From Sthenelais limicola (lineage: Eukaryota > Annelida > Polychaeta > Phyllodocida > Sigalionidae): a stretch of 64,000 nucleotides of DNA. Positions within the stretch are counted from its first letter, which is position 1. Each line of letters starts with the position of its first letter. The notes beneath the pieces are model-generated. The model was not told the DNA's origin. It did no database searches and was given only the letters and a program-made list of their open reading frames with translations. Positions 1-13,770 of this stretch are shown in pieces. Location: assembly GCA_942159475.1 (NCBI GenBank), contig OW804102.1, positions 33,176,873-33,240,872 of the forward strand, in the 5' to 3' direction. A program made the position numbers and the translations under genes.

Positions 1-1065
1 TTCCTCTACGAAGTCATCAGGTTTGCCTGGGTGTAATTCAGCTGATAATTGTTCAACATCACCCAAAAATGTCCTTGGATCCTCTCCAGGCTCACCCGAG
101 AACCTTATTGAACCCCTTAAAGCAGTTCTCAGTTGCGCCGCCGCACCCTTTCCCAGATCCAGTTCAGCCATTGATTCCTTCAACACGGTCAATTCTTTAG
201 TTATTTTGCCAATATTGCGTTCGCTCTGTTCTGCATTGGCCTTAGCCAATTTATCTATTGTGTCGTCTGATAGAGTTGTCGCCATCTCTGCGCCGTGCCC
301 TTGGTTCTGATCTAAATTAGGCGCTTGAAGATTACCTTCACCGCCCGGTGGAGGCGCCGCCGGCGGCTGCTGCTGAGGCGGCGGCTGTGCCTGTGTCTTC
401 GCTGCCTGGACAGCGGCCTGAGCTATATTCTGATTATCTTTAGTTTGCTGCCGCTGTATCAGTTCAGCATTTCCCTCAGCAACACCCCCGACTTCTTTCT
501 TTTGTGCTTCTATGTCCCTTTGATCGTGGCCTCTGTCAGTTTTAGGCGTGTAAAAATCTTCTTCCGATGATTCTGAGTCGGTTATCAAATCTTCTCTACT
601 TTTACTCTTTTCTTCTGAGTATTCCCCCTTATCTTTCAAAGTGTATTCCGACTCCTCCTCTTGTATTAATTCTTCATACGAATCATCTGCCTCTGTTTCG
701 TATAGAGGACTGGAAACAGGAAAACCACTGTCCCTCCTAAAGTCAGACTCACTTCCAAACTGAGCTACTGCTCCTAATTGCTTATTTGTCTCTCCAGAGC
801 CTCCTGCCACAGGTTTCGAAGTTTCAGTTTTATCTTCCTCACTCATCTGCCGTGAACTAGTGTCAGCATTTTTCTTTGCCTGTATCTTTTTCCTAGCTCC
901 CGATAATTTTGCCTTTAAATAATTCTCATTGGACTGGACCTGTGTATCTTTGTCTTTCCACCCAGATCTCAAACTTGCTGATAACTTAAAGTCTGCCCTT
1001 TTCTGGGGACGTGACTTATTTTCTGTTGGTTTGGGCTTGTCTGCTGAATGCAGCTTATCACTCAT
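1..1065 (-). CDS. LTR-retrotransposon Gag-like ORF, 5' part (open at window edge)
   Basis: The minus strand is open for 355 codons from an ATG at 1065 to the window edge; an in-frame TAG lies four codons upstream of that ATG. The N-terminal half is charged and acidic (many Glu, Ser, Lys). A Gln/Pro/Ala-rich stretch follows, then a coiled-coil-like Lys/Glu segment. The motif RFSGEPGEDPRTFLGDVEQL at about residues 321-340 resembles the start of the capsid region in Ty3/Gypsy-type Gag proteins. The ORF lies 58 nt inside a putative primer-binding site and LTR, the expected place for gag. Capsid end, protease and polymerase would be left of the window. The Ty3/Gypsy assignment rests on composition and position, not on a recognised zinc knuckle. 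Confidence 0.65.
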   Translation of the reverse strand, partial: MSDKLHSADKPKPTENKSRPQKRADFKLSASLRSGWKDKDTQVQSNENYLKAKLSGARKKIQAKKNADTSSRQMSEEDKTETSKPVAGGSGETNKQLGAVAQFGSESDFRRDSGFPVSSPLYETEADDSYEELIQEEESEYTLKDKGEYSEEKSKSREDLITDSESSEEDFYTPKTDRGHDQRDIEAQKKEVGGVAEGNAELIQRQQTKDNQNIAQAAVQAAKTQAQPPPQQQPPAAPPPGGEGNLQAPNLDQNQGHGAEMATTLSDDTIDKLAKANAEQSERNIGKITKELTVLKESMAELDLGKGAAAQLRTALRGSIRFSGEPGEDPRTFLGDVEQLSAELHPGKPDDFVEE

Positions 1066-1123
1066 TAACAAAAGCTATATTCACTCCATTTCTTCGAAAA
1101 TCGCATTGCAGAAAACAGTTTAA

Positions 1124-1140
1124 TCCGGAGTTCTCCACCA
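1124..1140 (-). promoter_or_regulatory. Putative tRNA primer-binding site
   Basis: Read on the minus strand, the sequence two bases inside the LTR end is TGGTGGAGAACTCCGG, beginning with the TGG that pairs with the CCA end of a tRNA. Its position between the LTR end (1143) and the gag start (1065) fits minus-strand priming. The tRNA was not identified. Confidence 0.5.
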
Positions 1141-1142
1141 AG

Positions 1143-2123
1143 TGTAGGTATTCCTATCTCAATTTAGTTCTCAATTTAGTTATAATGTTAGCATTACTGT
1201 TAGATCATTTAGACACGTCGTGTTAGCTTTAGGTTGTACTATGGGCTTTGAATCTATAGCCCCCGTCTGGGATGTTACCTAAGTCTTCCGCTTGGCTGTT
1301 ATGCTTCTCTGCTCTCCTATGGTGTCTAACCAATTATGGTCAATTATAGTGTCTCTATAGGTCTGTGCGATAGAATTCTGGCCCTACATACCATTCTCGG
1401 AATCAAAATACAAACTGGAAATCTGCAGTGCTAGATATTTATTTGAAGTGAACAGTTATAATGAATGAATATACACCAATCCTAAAAATGTCCTGGTGAG
1501 CCCTGAACCAATGTAACAATACCCTTTGCTGGGAGGTGTGAGTACCCCTGAGTGTTTTCCCTTCAATCTACCCTGGCCAAGCAGTAGGATACTCAAACAA
1601 GTACACAGTGAAAATGTTCTACTTAGCTGGTGAATGTGAGTGGAGACAAGTCTGGTTAGAAGAATGCCCAAAGTCCGAATCTATCTCCTTGAGAGGCAGT
1701 GTATGTAAAAGTCTGGAATGCTAGTCTGAATAGAATGTCCTGCATTCTATCTATCTTGGATAGTCTTTTTCTGTGGTCTCAGCAGGGAGTCCTGAAGCTG
1801 AAGCAGATCTCTGGAGAAGTCCCCTTTCTCAGTCCTATCTCCTCTTTTTCTATACCACACCTCTCCTCCTCCTCCAATTGGGACTTGCCAACTCATCCCC
1901 CATGTCCTCGCGCCCACGTCATCGCGCACGTCACTCACCAGCAGAATCAATACTCCTAATTAATCTACTTAGCCACCTCCACAAACATGAGCCTCGAAGG
2001 GTCACTCAACGGGCAAACTACCTTAAAGCTATATTTCCTGCAAATTACAAGCTTGCCCTGATCCATGCAGTACTCCAATATAACACAGATATCTTCTTAA
2101 ATAAATCGGGACTCACACCAACA
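1143..2123 (-). repeat. Putative 5' LTR (981 bp)
   Basis: On the minus strand this segment starts TGTTGG at 2123 and ends CCTACA at 1143, so the termini form a 6-bp inverted repeat with one mismatch and the TG...CA ends of LTRs. It is followed at once by the putative primer-binding site and gag. An AATAAA occurs near 1440 on the minus strand. On its right side, EGF-array intron sequence begins within a few bases (about 2126), so the element inserted in the array. The partner LTR and the target-site duplication are outside the window. Confidence 0.55.
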
Positions 2124-2424
2124 CTTACATTGACTGACTTAAAATGAACCAGCTGAGGGTACTATTCTTGGACAACCAGGTTTTGCTATTAACTAAGACA
2201 ACTGGCCTAGGCATGCAGCAGCTGGTTTTTCTAGACAACAAAATTTAACAGTGACAGGAAAATTTATCCAGATCCCAGGAAGATACAGGATCCTATTAAG
2301 TAGCACTGTGTTGAACAAAATTAAATCCAATCAAAACCTGGAAGGAAGTGTACAAACTTTTCTTCCATATGATCACACCTATTATGAACTATTAGTTTAA
2401 TTTTGCTGTGTGAAAATGTTTCAG

Positions 2425-2538
2425 ACATTAATGAGTGTGCATCCGATCCTTGTCAAAATGACGGAACTTGTATTGATGAGGTTGATGGATACACATGTAC
2501 TTGTTCCAGTGGCTACACAGGGCCAAATTGTGACCAAA
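2425..2538 (+). CDS. EGF exon A1 (calcium-binding EGF repeat)
   Basis: This 114-bp exon lies between a TTTCAG acceptor and a GTAAGA donor and is phase 1 at both ends, so it can be repeated without breaking frame. It encodes a 38-residue calcium-binding EGF domain with six Cys: [40 protein letters not shown]. Family consensus sites visible are C-x-S-x-P-C (O-glucose), C2-x4-T-C3 (O-fucose), C5-xxGYTG-xx-C6 (O-GlcNAc) and the Asp/Tyr pattern for beta-hydroxylation and calcium binding. The protein is expected to be extracellular, like fibropellin or Notch-type EGF tandems. The parent gene cannot be named from the repeats alone. Confidence 0.9.
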
Positions 2539-3291
2539 GTAAGACCTCATTACTCCTTTTGCGCCCTATCCAGGGAATATTGGGGGATCTACCTAGGCAC
2601 TAGATAATTCATAGAATGTGTTGTATGTGTTACTCCCTTTCAAGGCAGAGATATAACCATAAAGTCTTACATTCTCAAGATCTGAGATCCACAATATGCG
2701 CGGGTACATAGATAGAACATGATGAGAATGTGCTACAAGGGACACTATTGCACTGTCTGAGATGTTTGTTTTTTGTGGCCCATGAGCCAATAGCCGAGTG
2801 GCTTACAATAAAGATAAAAACATCAAGGACAGTGCAATAGCATACCACATTTGAATTTAGGTTCTATATTTACTCCCATGTTGCTATGTTCCTGGTCCCA
2901 GGTGTACATGTTTTTCCTTTAGTTTAATTCATCACTAGTGCAGTTGCAAAGAAAAGTAAAAAAAAAAAGGGTACACTGGCTATTAGGTTACATAGTCAAC
3001 ATGACTTGTAGTTGTGATTCAGTACCTCTCTTCACTTCAACATTAAGCAAAATAAAGTGTGATGAGGTAGCATTAAAAACATTCCTCATTAATTATCATG
3101 TTTTCAATCAATATCTTTGCTACTTTTGTTGTTGCATAACGACTTCAAACTTTTCCCAATGTACAAAGAAAAGCTTTCATTTGGAGAAGAGAATACTTTT
3201 ATCAAGATCAGAAAATGCAGGCAATGATACTCTTTGCTGTCAAGACCAATGTTTCTTGCTATGGACACATTGTTTTATTGACAAAATGTAA

Positions 3292-3420
<129 letters not shown>

Positions 3421-4126
3421 TGACATTCTCTATTATGGAATGTTTATTTGTAGCCAAATTTACTGGTCCCAGGTGTTCATGATTTTCCATTAGTTTAGTT
3501 CATCACTATTGCAGTTTCAGAGAAAAGTAAAAAAAAAAAAAGATAGCTTATAATGGGCTGCTTCATTGCAGGCAATAGTAATAATTCAAATATTAGAGGG
3601 GTACATGAATATCCTTTAGTCTAGTCAACTTTATAGGTTAGGTTCTGAGATTTGATTTGATACATGCAGTTATCACTATTGCAGTTTCAGAGAAAAGTAA
3701 AAAAATGATAGCTTATACATATTAGAGGGGTACATGAATATCCTTTAGTTTAGTCAACTTTATAGGTTACCCATTGTAGGTTTTTTTTAATTGTATGATG
3801 TTTTATTATATACATATATCCTAAAGTAAGGCCTTTTTGGGGACCATAATATACATTGACTGACTTAAAATGAACCAGCTGAGGGTACTATTCTTGGACA
3901 ACCAGGTTTTGCTATTAACTAAGACAACTGGCCTAGGCATGCAGCAGCTGGTTTTTCTAGACAACAAAATTTAACAGTGACAGGAAAATTTATCCAGATC
4001 CCAGGAAGATACAGGATCCTATTAAGTAGCACTGTGTTGAACAAAATTAAATCCAATCAAAACCTGGAAGGAAGTGTACAAACTTTTCTTCCATATGATC
4101 ACACCTATTATGAACTATTAGTTTAA

Positions 4127-4689
4127 CCCATTCAGGGCGGGAGAATGCCTCAAGGCATTCATTGCAAGTTGGCCTAGGGGGCGGGTGAATGCCTCAAGGC
4201 ATTCAATGCAAGTTGGCCTTGGGGGCTGGTGAATGCCTCAAGGCATTCATTTTTTATATTAATTGAAGGGGGCATAACTTAATGAAAAATGAACAGATTT
4301 TGCTGAAATTTAAAATATATGTATATAAACACATTAGAAATATTTGTATAGGTATGTAGTCATGGAGACAATAATGATGACGTCATAACTAACATATGTA
4401 AATGCTGGAAAGTGAATTTTGAGCAAGGTTGCTGCCATATTGCACCCAATTGGCACCCATTATTTCAATTATTGAAGACCAAATTCTAGAAATTATGGAA
4501 AAATATTATCAATAGCTGTTTACATCTATTAAACGATGTACATATGATACATATTATCTGAAGAAAATATTTTTAAAGCGTTTTAAACCCTAATCCTCAT
4601 GTTAGACACCCGTCCTGAAGCCCAAAAAGGGGGGAAAGTGCCCTGTCAGCCAGGCAAAATATGTTAAAACTGACCCCGCCTTGAATGGG
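4127..4689. mobile_element. 563-bp inverted-repeat element with TTAA target duplication
   Basis: It begins CCCATTCAGGGCGG and ends CCGCCTTGAATGGG, flanked by TTAA on both sides (4123-4126, 4690-4693); uninserted units have a single TTAA here. TTAA duplication and CCC termini suggest a nonautonomous piggyBac-like element. Near the left end (4136-4250) are three copies of a unit of about 43 bp, each containing the palindrome GAATGCCTCAAGGCATTC. No ORF. Related elements lie at 20810-29175 and 34772-35190. Confidence 0.85.
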
Positions 4690-4717
4690 TTAATTTTGCT
4701 GTTTGAAAATGTTTCAG

Positions 4718-4831
4718 ACATTAATGAGTGTGCATCCGATCCTTGTCAAAATGACGGAACTTGTATTGATGAGGTTGATGGATACACATGTACTTGTTCC
4801 AGTGGCTACACAGGGCCAAATTGTGACCAAA
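4718..4831 (+). CDS. EGF exon A2
   Basis: Encodes the same 38 residues as A1, in the NINEC form, with intact TTTCAG acceptor and GTAAGA donor. The TTAA element ends only 28 bp upstream of the exon, close to the polypyrimidine and branch region, so splicing of this exon might be affected. The intron base change CTGTTT for CTGTGT is specific to this copy. Confidence 0.9.
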
Positions 4832-5276
4832 GTAAGACCTCATTACTCCTTTTGCGCCCTATCCAGGGAATATTGGGGGATCTACCTAGGCACTAGATAA
4901 TTCATAGAATGTGTTGTATGTGTTACTCCCTTTCAAGGCAGAGATATAACCATAAAGTCTTACATTCTCAAGATCTGAGATCCACATTATGCGCGGGTAC
5001 ATAGATAGAACATGATGAGAATGTGCTACAAGGGACACTATTGCACTGTCTGAGATGTTTGTTTTTTGTGGCCCATGAGCCAATAGCCGAGTGGCTTACA
5101 ATAAAGATAAAAACATCAAGGACAGTGCAATAGCATACCACATTTGAATTTAGGTTCTATATTTACTCCCATGTTGCTATGTTCCTGGTCCCAGGTGTAC
5201 ATGTTTTTCCTTTAGTTTAATTCATCACTAGTGCAGTTGCAAAGAAAAGTAAAAATGAAGGGTACACTGGCTATAA

Positions 5277-5711
<435 letters not shown>

Positions 5712-6441
5712 TGACATTTTCTATTATGGAATGTTTATTTGTAGCCAAATTTACTGGTCCCAGGTGTTCATGATTTTCCATTAGTTTAGTTCATCACTAT
5801 TGCAGTTTCAGAGAAAAGTAAAAAAAAAAAAAGATAGCTTATAATGGGCTGCTTCATTGCAGGCAATAGTAATAATTCAAATATTAGAGGGGTACATGAA
5901 TATCCTTTAGTCTAGTCAACTTTATAGGTTAGGTTCTGAGATTTGATTTGATACATGCAGTTATCACTATTGCAGTTTCAGAGAAAAGTAAAAAAATGAT
6001 AGCTTATACATATTAGAGGGGTACATGAATATCCTTTAGTTTAGTCAACTTTATAGGTTACCCATTGTAGGTTTTTTTTAATTGTATGATGTTTTATTAT
6101 ATACATATATCCTAAAGTAAGGCCTTTTTGGGGACCATAATATACATTGACTGACTTAAAATGAACCAGCTGAGGGTACTATTCTTGGACAACCAGGTTT
6201 TGCTATTAACTAAGACAACTGGCCTAGGCATGCAGCAGCTGGTTTTTCTAGACAACAAAATTTAACAGTGACAGGAAAATTTATCCAGATCCCAGGAAGA
6301 TACAGGATCCTATTAAGTAGCACTGTGTTGAACAAAATTAAATCCAATCAAAACCTGGAAGGAAGTGTACAAACTTTTCTTCCATATGATCACACCTATT
6401 ATGAACTATTAGTTTAATTTTGCTGTGTGAAAATGTTTCAG

Positions 6442-6555
6442 ACATTAATGAGTGTGCATCCGATCCTTGTCAAAATGACGGAACTTGTATTGATGAGGTT
6501 GATGGATACACATGTACTTGTTCCAGTGGCTACACAGGGCCAAATTGTGACCAAA
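6442..6555 (+). CDS. EGF exon A3
   Basis: Same protein sequence as A1, with intact splice borders. Its downstream intron is interrupted after 167 bp by the 1421-bp element at 6723-8143, lengthening this intron to about 2.2 kb. Confidence 0.9.
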
Positions 6556-6722
6556 GTAAGACCTCATTACTCCTTTTGCGCCCTATCCAGGGAATATTGG
6601 GGGATCTACCTAGGCACTAGATAATTCATAGAATGTGTTGTATGTGTTACTCCCTTTCAAGGCAGAGATATAACCATAAAGTCTTACATTCTCAAGATCT
6701 GAGATCCACAATATGCGCGGGT

Positions 6723-8143
6723 GAGCAAATCCACCATTTGGTCGTCATTTGACCCTAAAATCATATTGTGCTTATTTGAATGGACAAAAATGATTGGAGA
6801 CATTTTTCAATAGTTTTTTCGTGTCCGCCCACCCAAAATACATCAGAAATACCCCCTATTTACATAATTATTCCTAAAAAATTAGGGCATGGGGGCCTAA
6901 AAACTGGATTTTATGGCCTTAGAAATGAAGAAAAATCAAGGGAGGCCATATAAAATGATGGAAATAAATCAAGATATTTAGTCAAACATAGTTTAAACTT
7001 ATTTTACCGTTGAGCCTTGACCCTGGCTACTGCATGATCTGTTTTTTATTTGTTAAATATGGATTTTTGGTCTATTAAGAATGAAAAAACATCTTGGGAA
7101 CTCTAAATGTCAGCGTCACGTGTGGGATATAAAATCCAGGCCTGGAAAAAATGTAACACCTTCGGGTGACAAATATATATTATTTTGGACACTTCTACAT
7201 GGACTTGATATATTAAAAATAAATCAGTTTGGACATCAGTTGATATTATGGAAAACTAGGAACCAAATTATGAATTGGGAAGCTCTGCTGTCAGCGTCAC
7301 GTGTGGAATATTACTCTACCCCATTTAATAAATATTAGAAATTAATTATTAATAATATGCATATAGATGAGATGCCATACATACTTCATTTCAAAAACCA
7401 TAAATCCACCCAGGTTCTCCTTAATAGGAAGGTAGGGTAGGAAATGTGTCAGCGTCACGTGTGTTTTCCACACGTGACGCTGACACTGACAATGGCACTA
7501 ACATGTGTTGTTGGGACATAATAAAGAGAATCTTTATCCCTAAGAATTCTGCCTCTAAATATTTGAACAGAACCCACATTTACCTTAAAAAAATACCAAT
7601 ACAAGTATTCAAGTCAACTTAAAAAGAGAACAAAGGGCAGTCAATGTTATATATTTTTTTATACAAAATTTAGATATAATCGGTTATATATCTGTATATA
7701 TGGGCACAGGGTCAATGAACTGCCACCCTTGCCGCTGCCATTATCATTACCATTACTGGAATGGTTATTTGACCATAACTTTCCTCCTAATTGGAATATT
7801 TTCACAAACTAAAAAGTATTATCACCCTTATGTCGAGACCTATGAGTACAAAATAGTTTAAAACCTTATGTGCATTTTTGTTTTATTTATTTTTAATCTA
7901 AATCCTCATTTATGTACAAATATGTACCAATCTTCAGTGCCCTTATGATCAGAGTTCCAATCACAGACTCTATCAAGCTGCCCTGACTACAATATTCATC
8001 ATTAACCTTCCCAATTTCGTCTATAATATCAGCAATACGTGTAGTTTATATTAGAAAAAGAATAAATCAATTGAAGCAATTCTAAAAAGTTGAGAATTTT
8101 CAGACCTGGATGGCCAAATGACGACCAATTGGTGGAATTGCTC
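6723..8143. mobile_element. 1421-bp inverted-repeat element with CACGTG palindromes
   Basis: Termini GAGCAAATCCACC...GGTGGAATTGCTC form imperfect inverted repeats of about 32 bp (both arms contain TGGTCGTCATTTG). GGGT is duplicated at 6719-6722 and 8144-8147, and uninserted units have one GGGT. Subtracting 1425 bp from this unit gives 1592 bp, the short class. No transposase ORF is seen, so it is nonautonomous; superfamily unknown. Inside, GTCAGCGTCACGTGTG occurs at 7109, 7290 and 7448, and inverted at 7469-7484, where it forms a 16-bp-stem hairpin. Confidence 0.85.
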
Positions 8144-8733
8144 GGGTACATAGATAGAACATGATGAGAATGTGCTACAAGGGACACTATTGCACTGTCT
8201 GAGATGTTTGTTTTTTGTGGCCCATGAGCCAATAGCCGAGTGGCTTACAATAAAGATAAAAACATCAAGGACAGTGCAATAGCATACCACATTTGAATTT
8301 AGGTTCTATATTTACTCCCATGTTGCTATGTTCCTGGTCCCAGGTGTACATGTTTTTCCTTTAGTTTAATTCATCACTAGTGCAGTTGCAAAGAAAAGTA
8401 AAAAAAAAAAGGGTACACTGGCTATTAGGTTACATAGTCAACATGACTTGTAGTTGTGATTAAGTACCTCTCTTCACTTCAACATTAAGCAAAATAAAGT
8501 GTGATGAGGTAGCATTAAAAACATTCCTCATTAATTATCATGTTTTCAATCAATATCTTTGCTACTTTTGTTGTTGCATAACGACTTCAAACTTTTCCTA
8601 ATGTACAAAGAAAAGCTTTCATTTGGAGAAGAGAATACTTTTATCAAGATCAGAAAATGCAGGCAATGATACTCTTTGCTGTCAAGACCAATGTTTCTTG
8701 CTATGGACACATTGTTTTATTGACAAAATGTAA

Positions 8734-8862
<129 letters not shown>

Positions 8863-9458
8863 TGACATTTTCTATTATGGAATGTTTATTTGTAGCCAAA
8901 TTTACTGGTCCCAGGTGTTCATGATTTTCCATTAGTTTAGTTCATCACTATTGCAGTTGCAGAGAAAAGTAGAAAAAAAGATAGCTTATAATGGGCTGTT
9001 TCATTGCAGGCAATAGTAATAGTTCAAATATTAGAGGGGTACATGAATAACCTTTAGTTTAGTCAACTTCATAGGTTACCCATTGTAGGTTTTTTTAATT
9101 GTATGATGTTATATTATATACATATATCCTAAAGTAAGGCCTTTTTGGGGACCATAATATACATTGACTGACTTAAAATGAACCAGCTGAGGGTACTATT
9201 CTTGGACAACCAGGTTTTGCTATTAACTAAGACAACTGGCCTAGGCATGCAGCAGCTGGTTTTTCTAGACAACAAAATTTAACAGTGACAGGAAAATTTA
9301 TCCAGATCCCAGGAAGATACAGGATCCTATTAAGTAGCACTGTGTTGAACAAAATTAAATCCAATCAAAACCTGGAAGGAAGTGTACAAACTTTTCTTCC
9401 ATATGATCACACCTATTATGAACTATTAGTTTAATTTTGCTGTGTGAAAATGTTTCAG

Positions 9459-9572
9459 ACATTAATGAGTGTGCATCCGATCCTTGTCAAAATGACGGAA
9501 CTTGTATTGATGAGGTTGATGGATACACATGTACTTGTTCCAGTGGCTACACAGGGCCAAATTGTGACCAAA
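9459..9572 (+). CDS. EGF exon A4
   Basis: Identical in protein to A1, with intact AG/GT borders. The unit is the long class (1724 bp to the next A exon). Confidence 0.9.
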
Positions 9573-10017
9573 GTAAGACCTCATTACTCCTTTTGCGCCC
9601 TATCCAGGGAATATTGGGGGATCTACCTAGGCACTAGATAATTCATAGAATGTGTTGTATGTGTTACTCCCTTTCAAGGCAGAGATATAACCATAAAGTC
9701 TTACATTCTCAAGATCTGAGATCCACAATATGCGCGGGTACATAGATAGAACATGATGAGAATGTGCTACAAGGGACACTATTGCACTGTCTGAGATGTT
9801 TGTTTTTTGTGGCCCATGAGCCAATAGCCGAGTGGCTTACAATGAAGATAAAAACATCAAGGACAGTGCAATAGCATACCACATTTGAATTTAGGTTCTA
9901 TATTTACTCCCATGTTGCTATGTTCCTGGTCCCAGGTGTACATGTTTTTCCTTTAGTTTAATTCATCACTAGTGCAGTTGCAAAGAAAAGTAAAAATGAA
10001 GGGTACACTGGCTATAA

Positions 10018-10452
<435 letters not shown>

Positions 10453-11182
10453 TGACATTTTCTATTATGGAATGTTTATTTGTAGCCAAATTTACTGGTC
10501 CCAGGTGTTCATGATTTTCCATTAGTTTAGTTCATCACTATTGCAGTTTCAGAGAAAAGTAAAAAAAAAAAAAGATAGCTTATAATGGGCTGCTTCATTG
10601 CAGGCAATAGTAATAATTCAAATATTAGAGGGGTACATGAATATCCTTTAGTCTAGTCAACTTTATAGGTTAGGTTCTGAGATTTGATTTGATACATGCA
10701 GTTATCACTATTGCAGTTTCAGAGAAAAGTAAAAAAATGATAGCTTATACATATTAGAGGGGTACATGAATATCCTTTAGTTTAGTCAACTTTATAGGTT
10801 ACCCATTGTAGGTTTTTTGTAATTGTATGATGTTATATTATATACATATATCCTAAAGTAAGGCCTTTTTGGGGACCATAATATACATTGACTGACTTAA
10901 AATGAACCAGCTGAGGGTACTATTCTTGGACAACCAGGTTTTGCTATTAACTAAGACAACTGGCCTAGGCATGCAGCAGCTGGTTTTTCTAGACAACAAA
11001 ATTTAACAGTGACAGGAAAATTTATCCAGATCCCAGGAAGATACAGGATCCTATTAAGTAGCACTGTGTTGAACAAAATTAAATCCAATCAAAACCTGGA
11101 AGGAAGTGTACAAACTTTTCTTCCATATGATCACACCTATTATGAACTATTAGTTTAATTTTGCTGTGTGAAAATGTTTCAG

Positions 11183-11296
11183 ACATTAATGAGTGTGCAT
11201 CCGATCCTTGTCAAAATGACGGAACTTGTATTGATGAGGTTGATGGATACACATGTACTTGTTCCAGTGGCTACACAGGGCCAAATTGTGACCAAA
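11183..11296 (+). CDS. EGF exon A5
   Basis: Identical in protein to A1. The unit is the short class (1592 bp). Its downstream intron shares private changes with the copy at 14502 (TTATATAGTCAACATG; GAGAACAGAA), so these two units are sister duplicates. Confidence 0.9.
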
Positions 11297-12049
11297 GTAA
11301 GACCTCATTACTCCTTTTGCGCCCTATCCAGGGAATATTGGGGGATCTACCTAGGCACTAGATAATTCATAGAATGTGTTGTATGTGTTACTCCCTTTCA
11401 AGGCAGAGATATAACCATAAAGTCTTACATTCTCAAGATCTGAGATCCACAATATGCGCGGGTACATAGATAGAACATGATGAGAATGTGCTACAAGGGA
11501 CACTATTGCACTGTCTGAGATGTTTGTTTTTTGTGGCCCATGAGCCAATAGCCGAGTGGCTTACAATAAAGATAAAAACATCAAGGACAGTGCAATAGCA
11601 TACCACATTTGAATTTAGGTTCTATATTTACTCCCATGTTGCTATGTTCCTGGTCCCAGGTGTACATGTTTTTCCTTTAGTTTAATTCATCACTAGTGCA
11701 GTTGCAAAGAAAAGTAAAAAAAAAAAGGGTACACTGGCTATTAGGTTATATAGTCAACATGACTTGTAGTTGTGATTCAGTACCTCTCTTCACTTCAACA
11801 TTAAGCAAAATAAAGTGTGATGAGGTAGCATTAAAAACATTCCTCATTAATTATCATGTTTTCAATCAATATCTTTGCTACTTTTGTTGTTGCATAACGA
11901 CTTCAAACTTTTCCTAATGTACAAAGAAAAGCTTTCATTTGGAGAACAGAATACTTTTATCAAGATCAGAAAATGCAGGCAATGATACTCTTTGCTGTCA
12001 AGACCAATGTTTCTTGCTATGGACACATTGTTTTATTGACAAAATGTAA

Positions 12050-12178
<129 letters not shown>

Positions 12179-12774
12179 TGACATTTTCTATTATGGAATG
12201 TTTATTTGTAGCCAAATTTACTGGTCCCAGGTGTTCATGATTTTCCATTAGTTTAGTTCATCACTATTGCAGTTGCAGAGAAAAGTAGAAAAAAAGATAG
12301 CTTATAATGGGCTGTTTCATTGCAGGCAATAGTAATAGTTCAAATATTAGAGGGGTACATGAATAACCTTCAGTTTAGTCAACTTCATAGGTTACCCATT
12401 GTAGGTTTTTTTAATTGTATGATGTTATATTATATACATATATCCTAAAGTAAGGCCTTTTTGGGGACCATAATATACATTGACTGACTTAAAATGAACC
12501 AGCTGAGGGTACTATTCTTGGACAACCAGGTTTTGCTATTAACTAAGACAACTGGCCTAGGCATGCAGCAGCTGGTTTTTCTAGACAACAAAATTTAACA
12601 GTGACAGGAAAATTTATCCAGATCCCAGGAAGATACAGGATCCTATTAAGTAGCACTGTGTTGAACAAAATTAAATCCAATCAAAACCTGGAAGGAAGTG
12701 TACAAACTTTTCTTCCATATGATCACACCTATTATGAACTATTAGTTTAATTTTGCTGTGTGAAAATGTTTCAG

Positions 12775-12888
12775 ACATTAATGAGTGTGCATCCGATCCT
12801 TGTCAAAATGACGGAACTTGTATTGATGAGGTTGATGGATACACATGTACTTGTTCCAGTGGCTACACAGGGCCAAATTGTGACCAAA
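12775..12888 (+). CDS. EGF exon A6
   Basis: Identical in protein to A1. The intron after it is of the type normally preceding DGDNSY exons (long A run, CTATTAGG), yet the next exon is DTEGGY, so this unit is a mosaic. Confidence 0.9.
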
Positions 12889-13641
12889 GTAAGACCTCAT
12901 TACTCCTTTTGCGCCCTATCCAGGGAATATTGGGGGATCTACCTAGGCACTAGATAATTCATAGAATGTGTTGTATGTGTTACTCCCTTTCAAGGCAGAG
13001 ATATAACCATAAAGTCTTACATTCTCAAGATCTGAGATCCACAATATGCGCGGGTACATAGATAGAACATGATGAGAATGTGCTACAAGGGACACTATTG
13101 CACTGTCTGAGATGTTTGTTTTTTGTGGCCCATGAGCCAATAGCCGAGTGGCTTACAATAAAGATAAAAACATCAAGGACAGTGCAATAGCATACCACAT
13201 TTGAATTTAGGTTCTATATTTACTCCCATGTTGCTATGTTCCTGGTCCCAGGTGTACATGTTTTTCCTTTAGTTTAATTCATCACTAGTGCAGTTGCAAA
13301 GAAAAGTAAAAAAAAAAAGGGTACACTGGCTATTAGGTTACATAGTCAACATGACTTGTAGTTGTGATTAAGTACCTCTCTTCACTTCAACATTAAGCAA
13401 AATAAAGTGTGATGAGGTAGCATTAAAAACATTCCTCATTAATTATCATGTTTTCAATCAATATCTTTGCTACTTTTGTTGTTGCATAACGACTTCAAAC
13501 TTTTCCTAATGTACAAAGAAAAGCTTTCATTTGGAGAAGAGAATACTTTTATCAAGATCAGAAAATGCAGGCAATGATACTCTTTGCTGTCAAGACCAAT
13601 GTTTCTTGCTATGGACACATTGTTTTATTGACAAAATGTAA

Positions 13642-13770
<129 letters not shown>

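Larger units (their letters stand above)
1..2123 (-). mobile_element. LTR retrotransposon, 5' portion, inserted in the EGF array
   Basis: LTR, primer-binding site and gag start occur in correct order on the minus strand. The right border interrupts array-unit intron sequence, so at least one further EGF unit probably lay to the left before insertion. Confidence 0.6.

Noticed and set aside
1..570. Plus-strand ORFs at 23-310 and 325-570
   Set aside because: They are antisense to the continuous 355-codon Gag-like frame on the minus strand.
2410..2607. Second plus-frame ORF overlapping each exon A
   Set aside because: Out of frame with the six-Cys EGF reading and runs into the intron.
2593..2790. 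Minus-strand 65-codon ORF recurring in most array units
   Set aside because: It lies in the intron after exon A and recurs only because the whole unit is repeated; no family motif.
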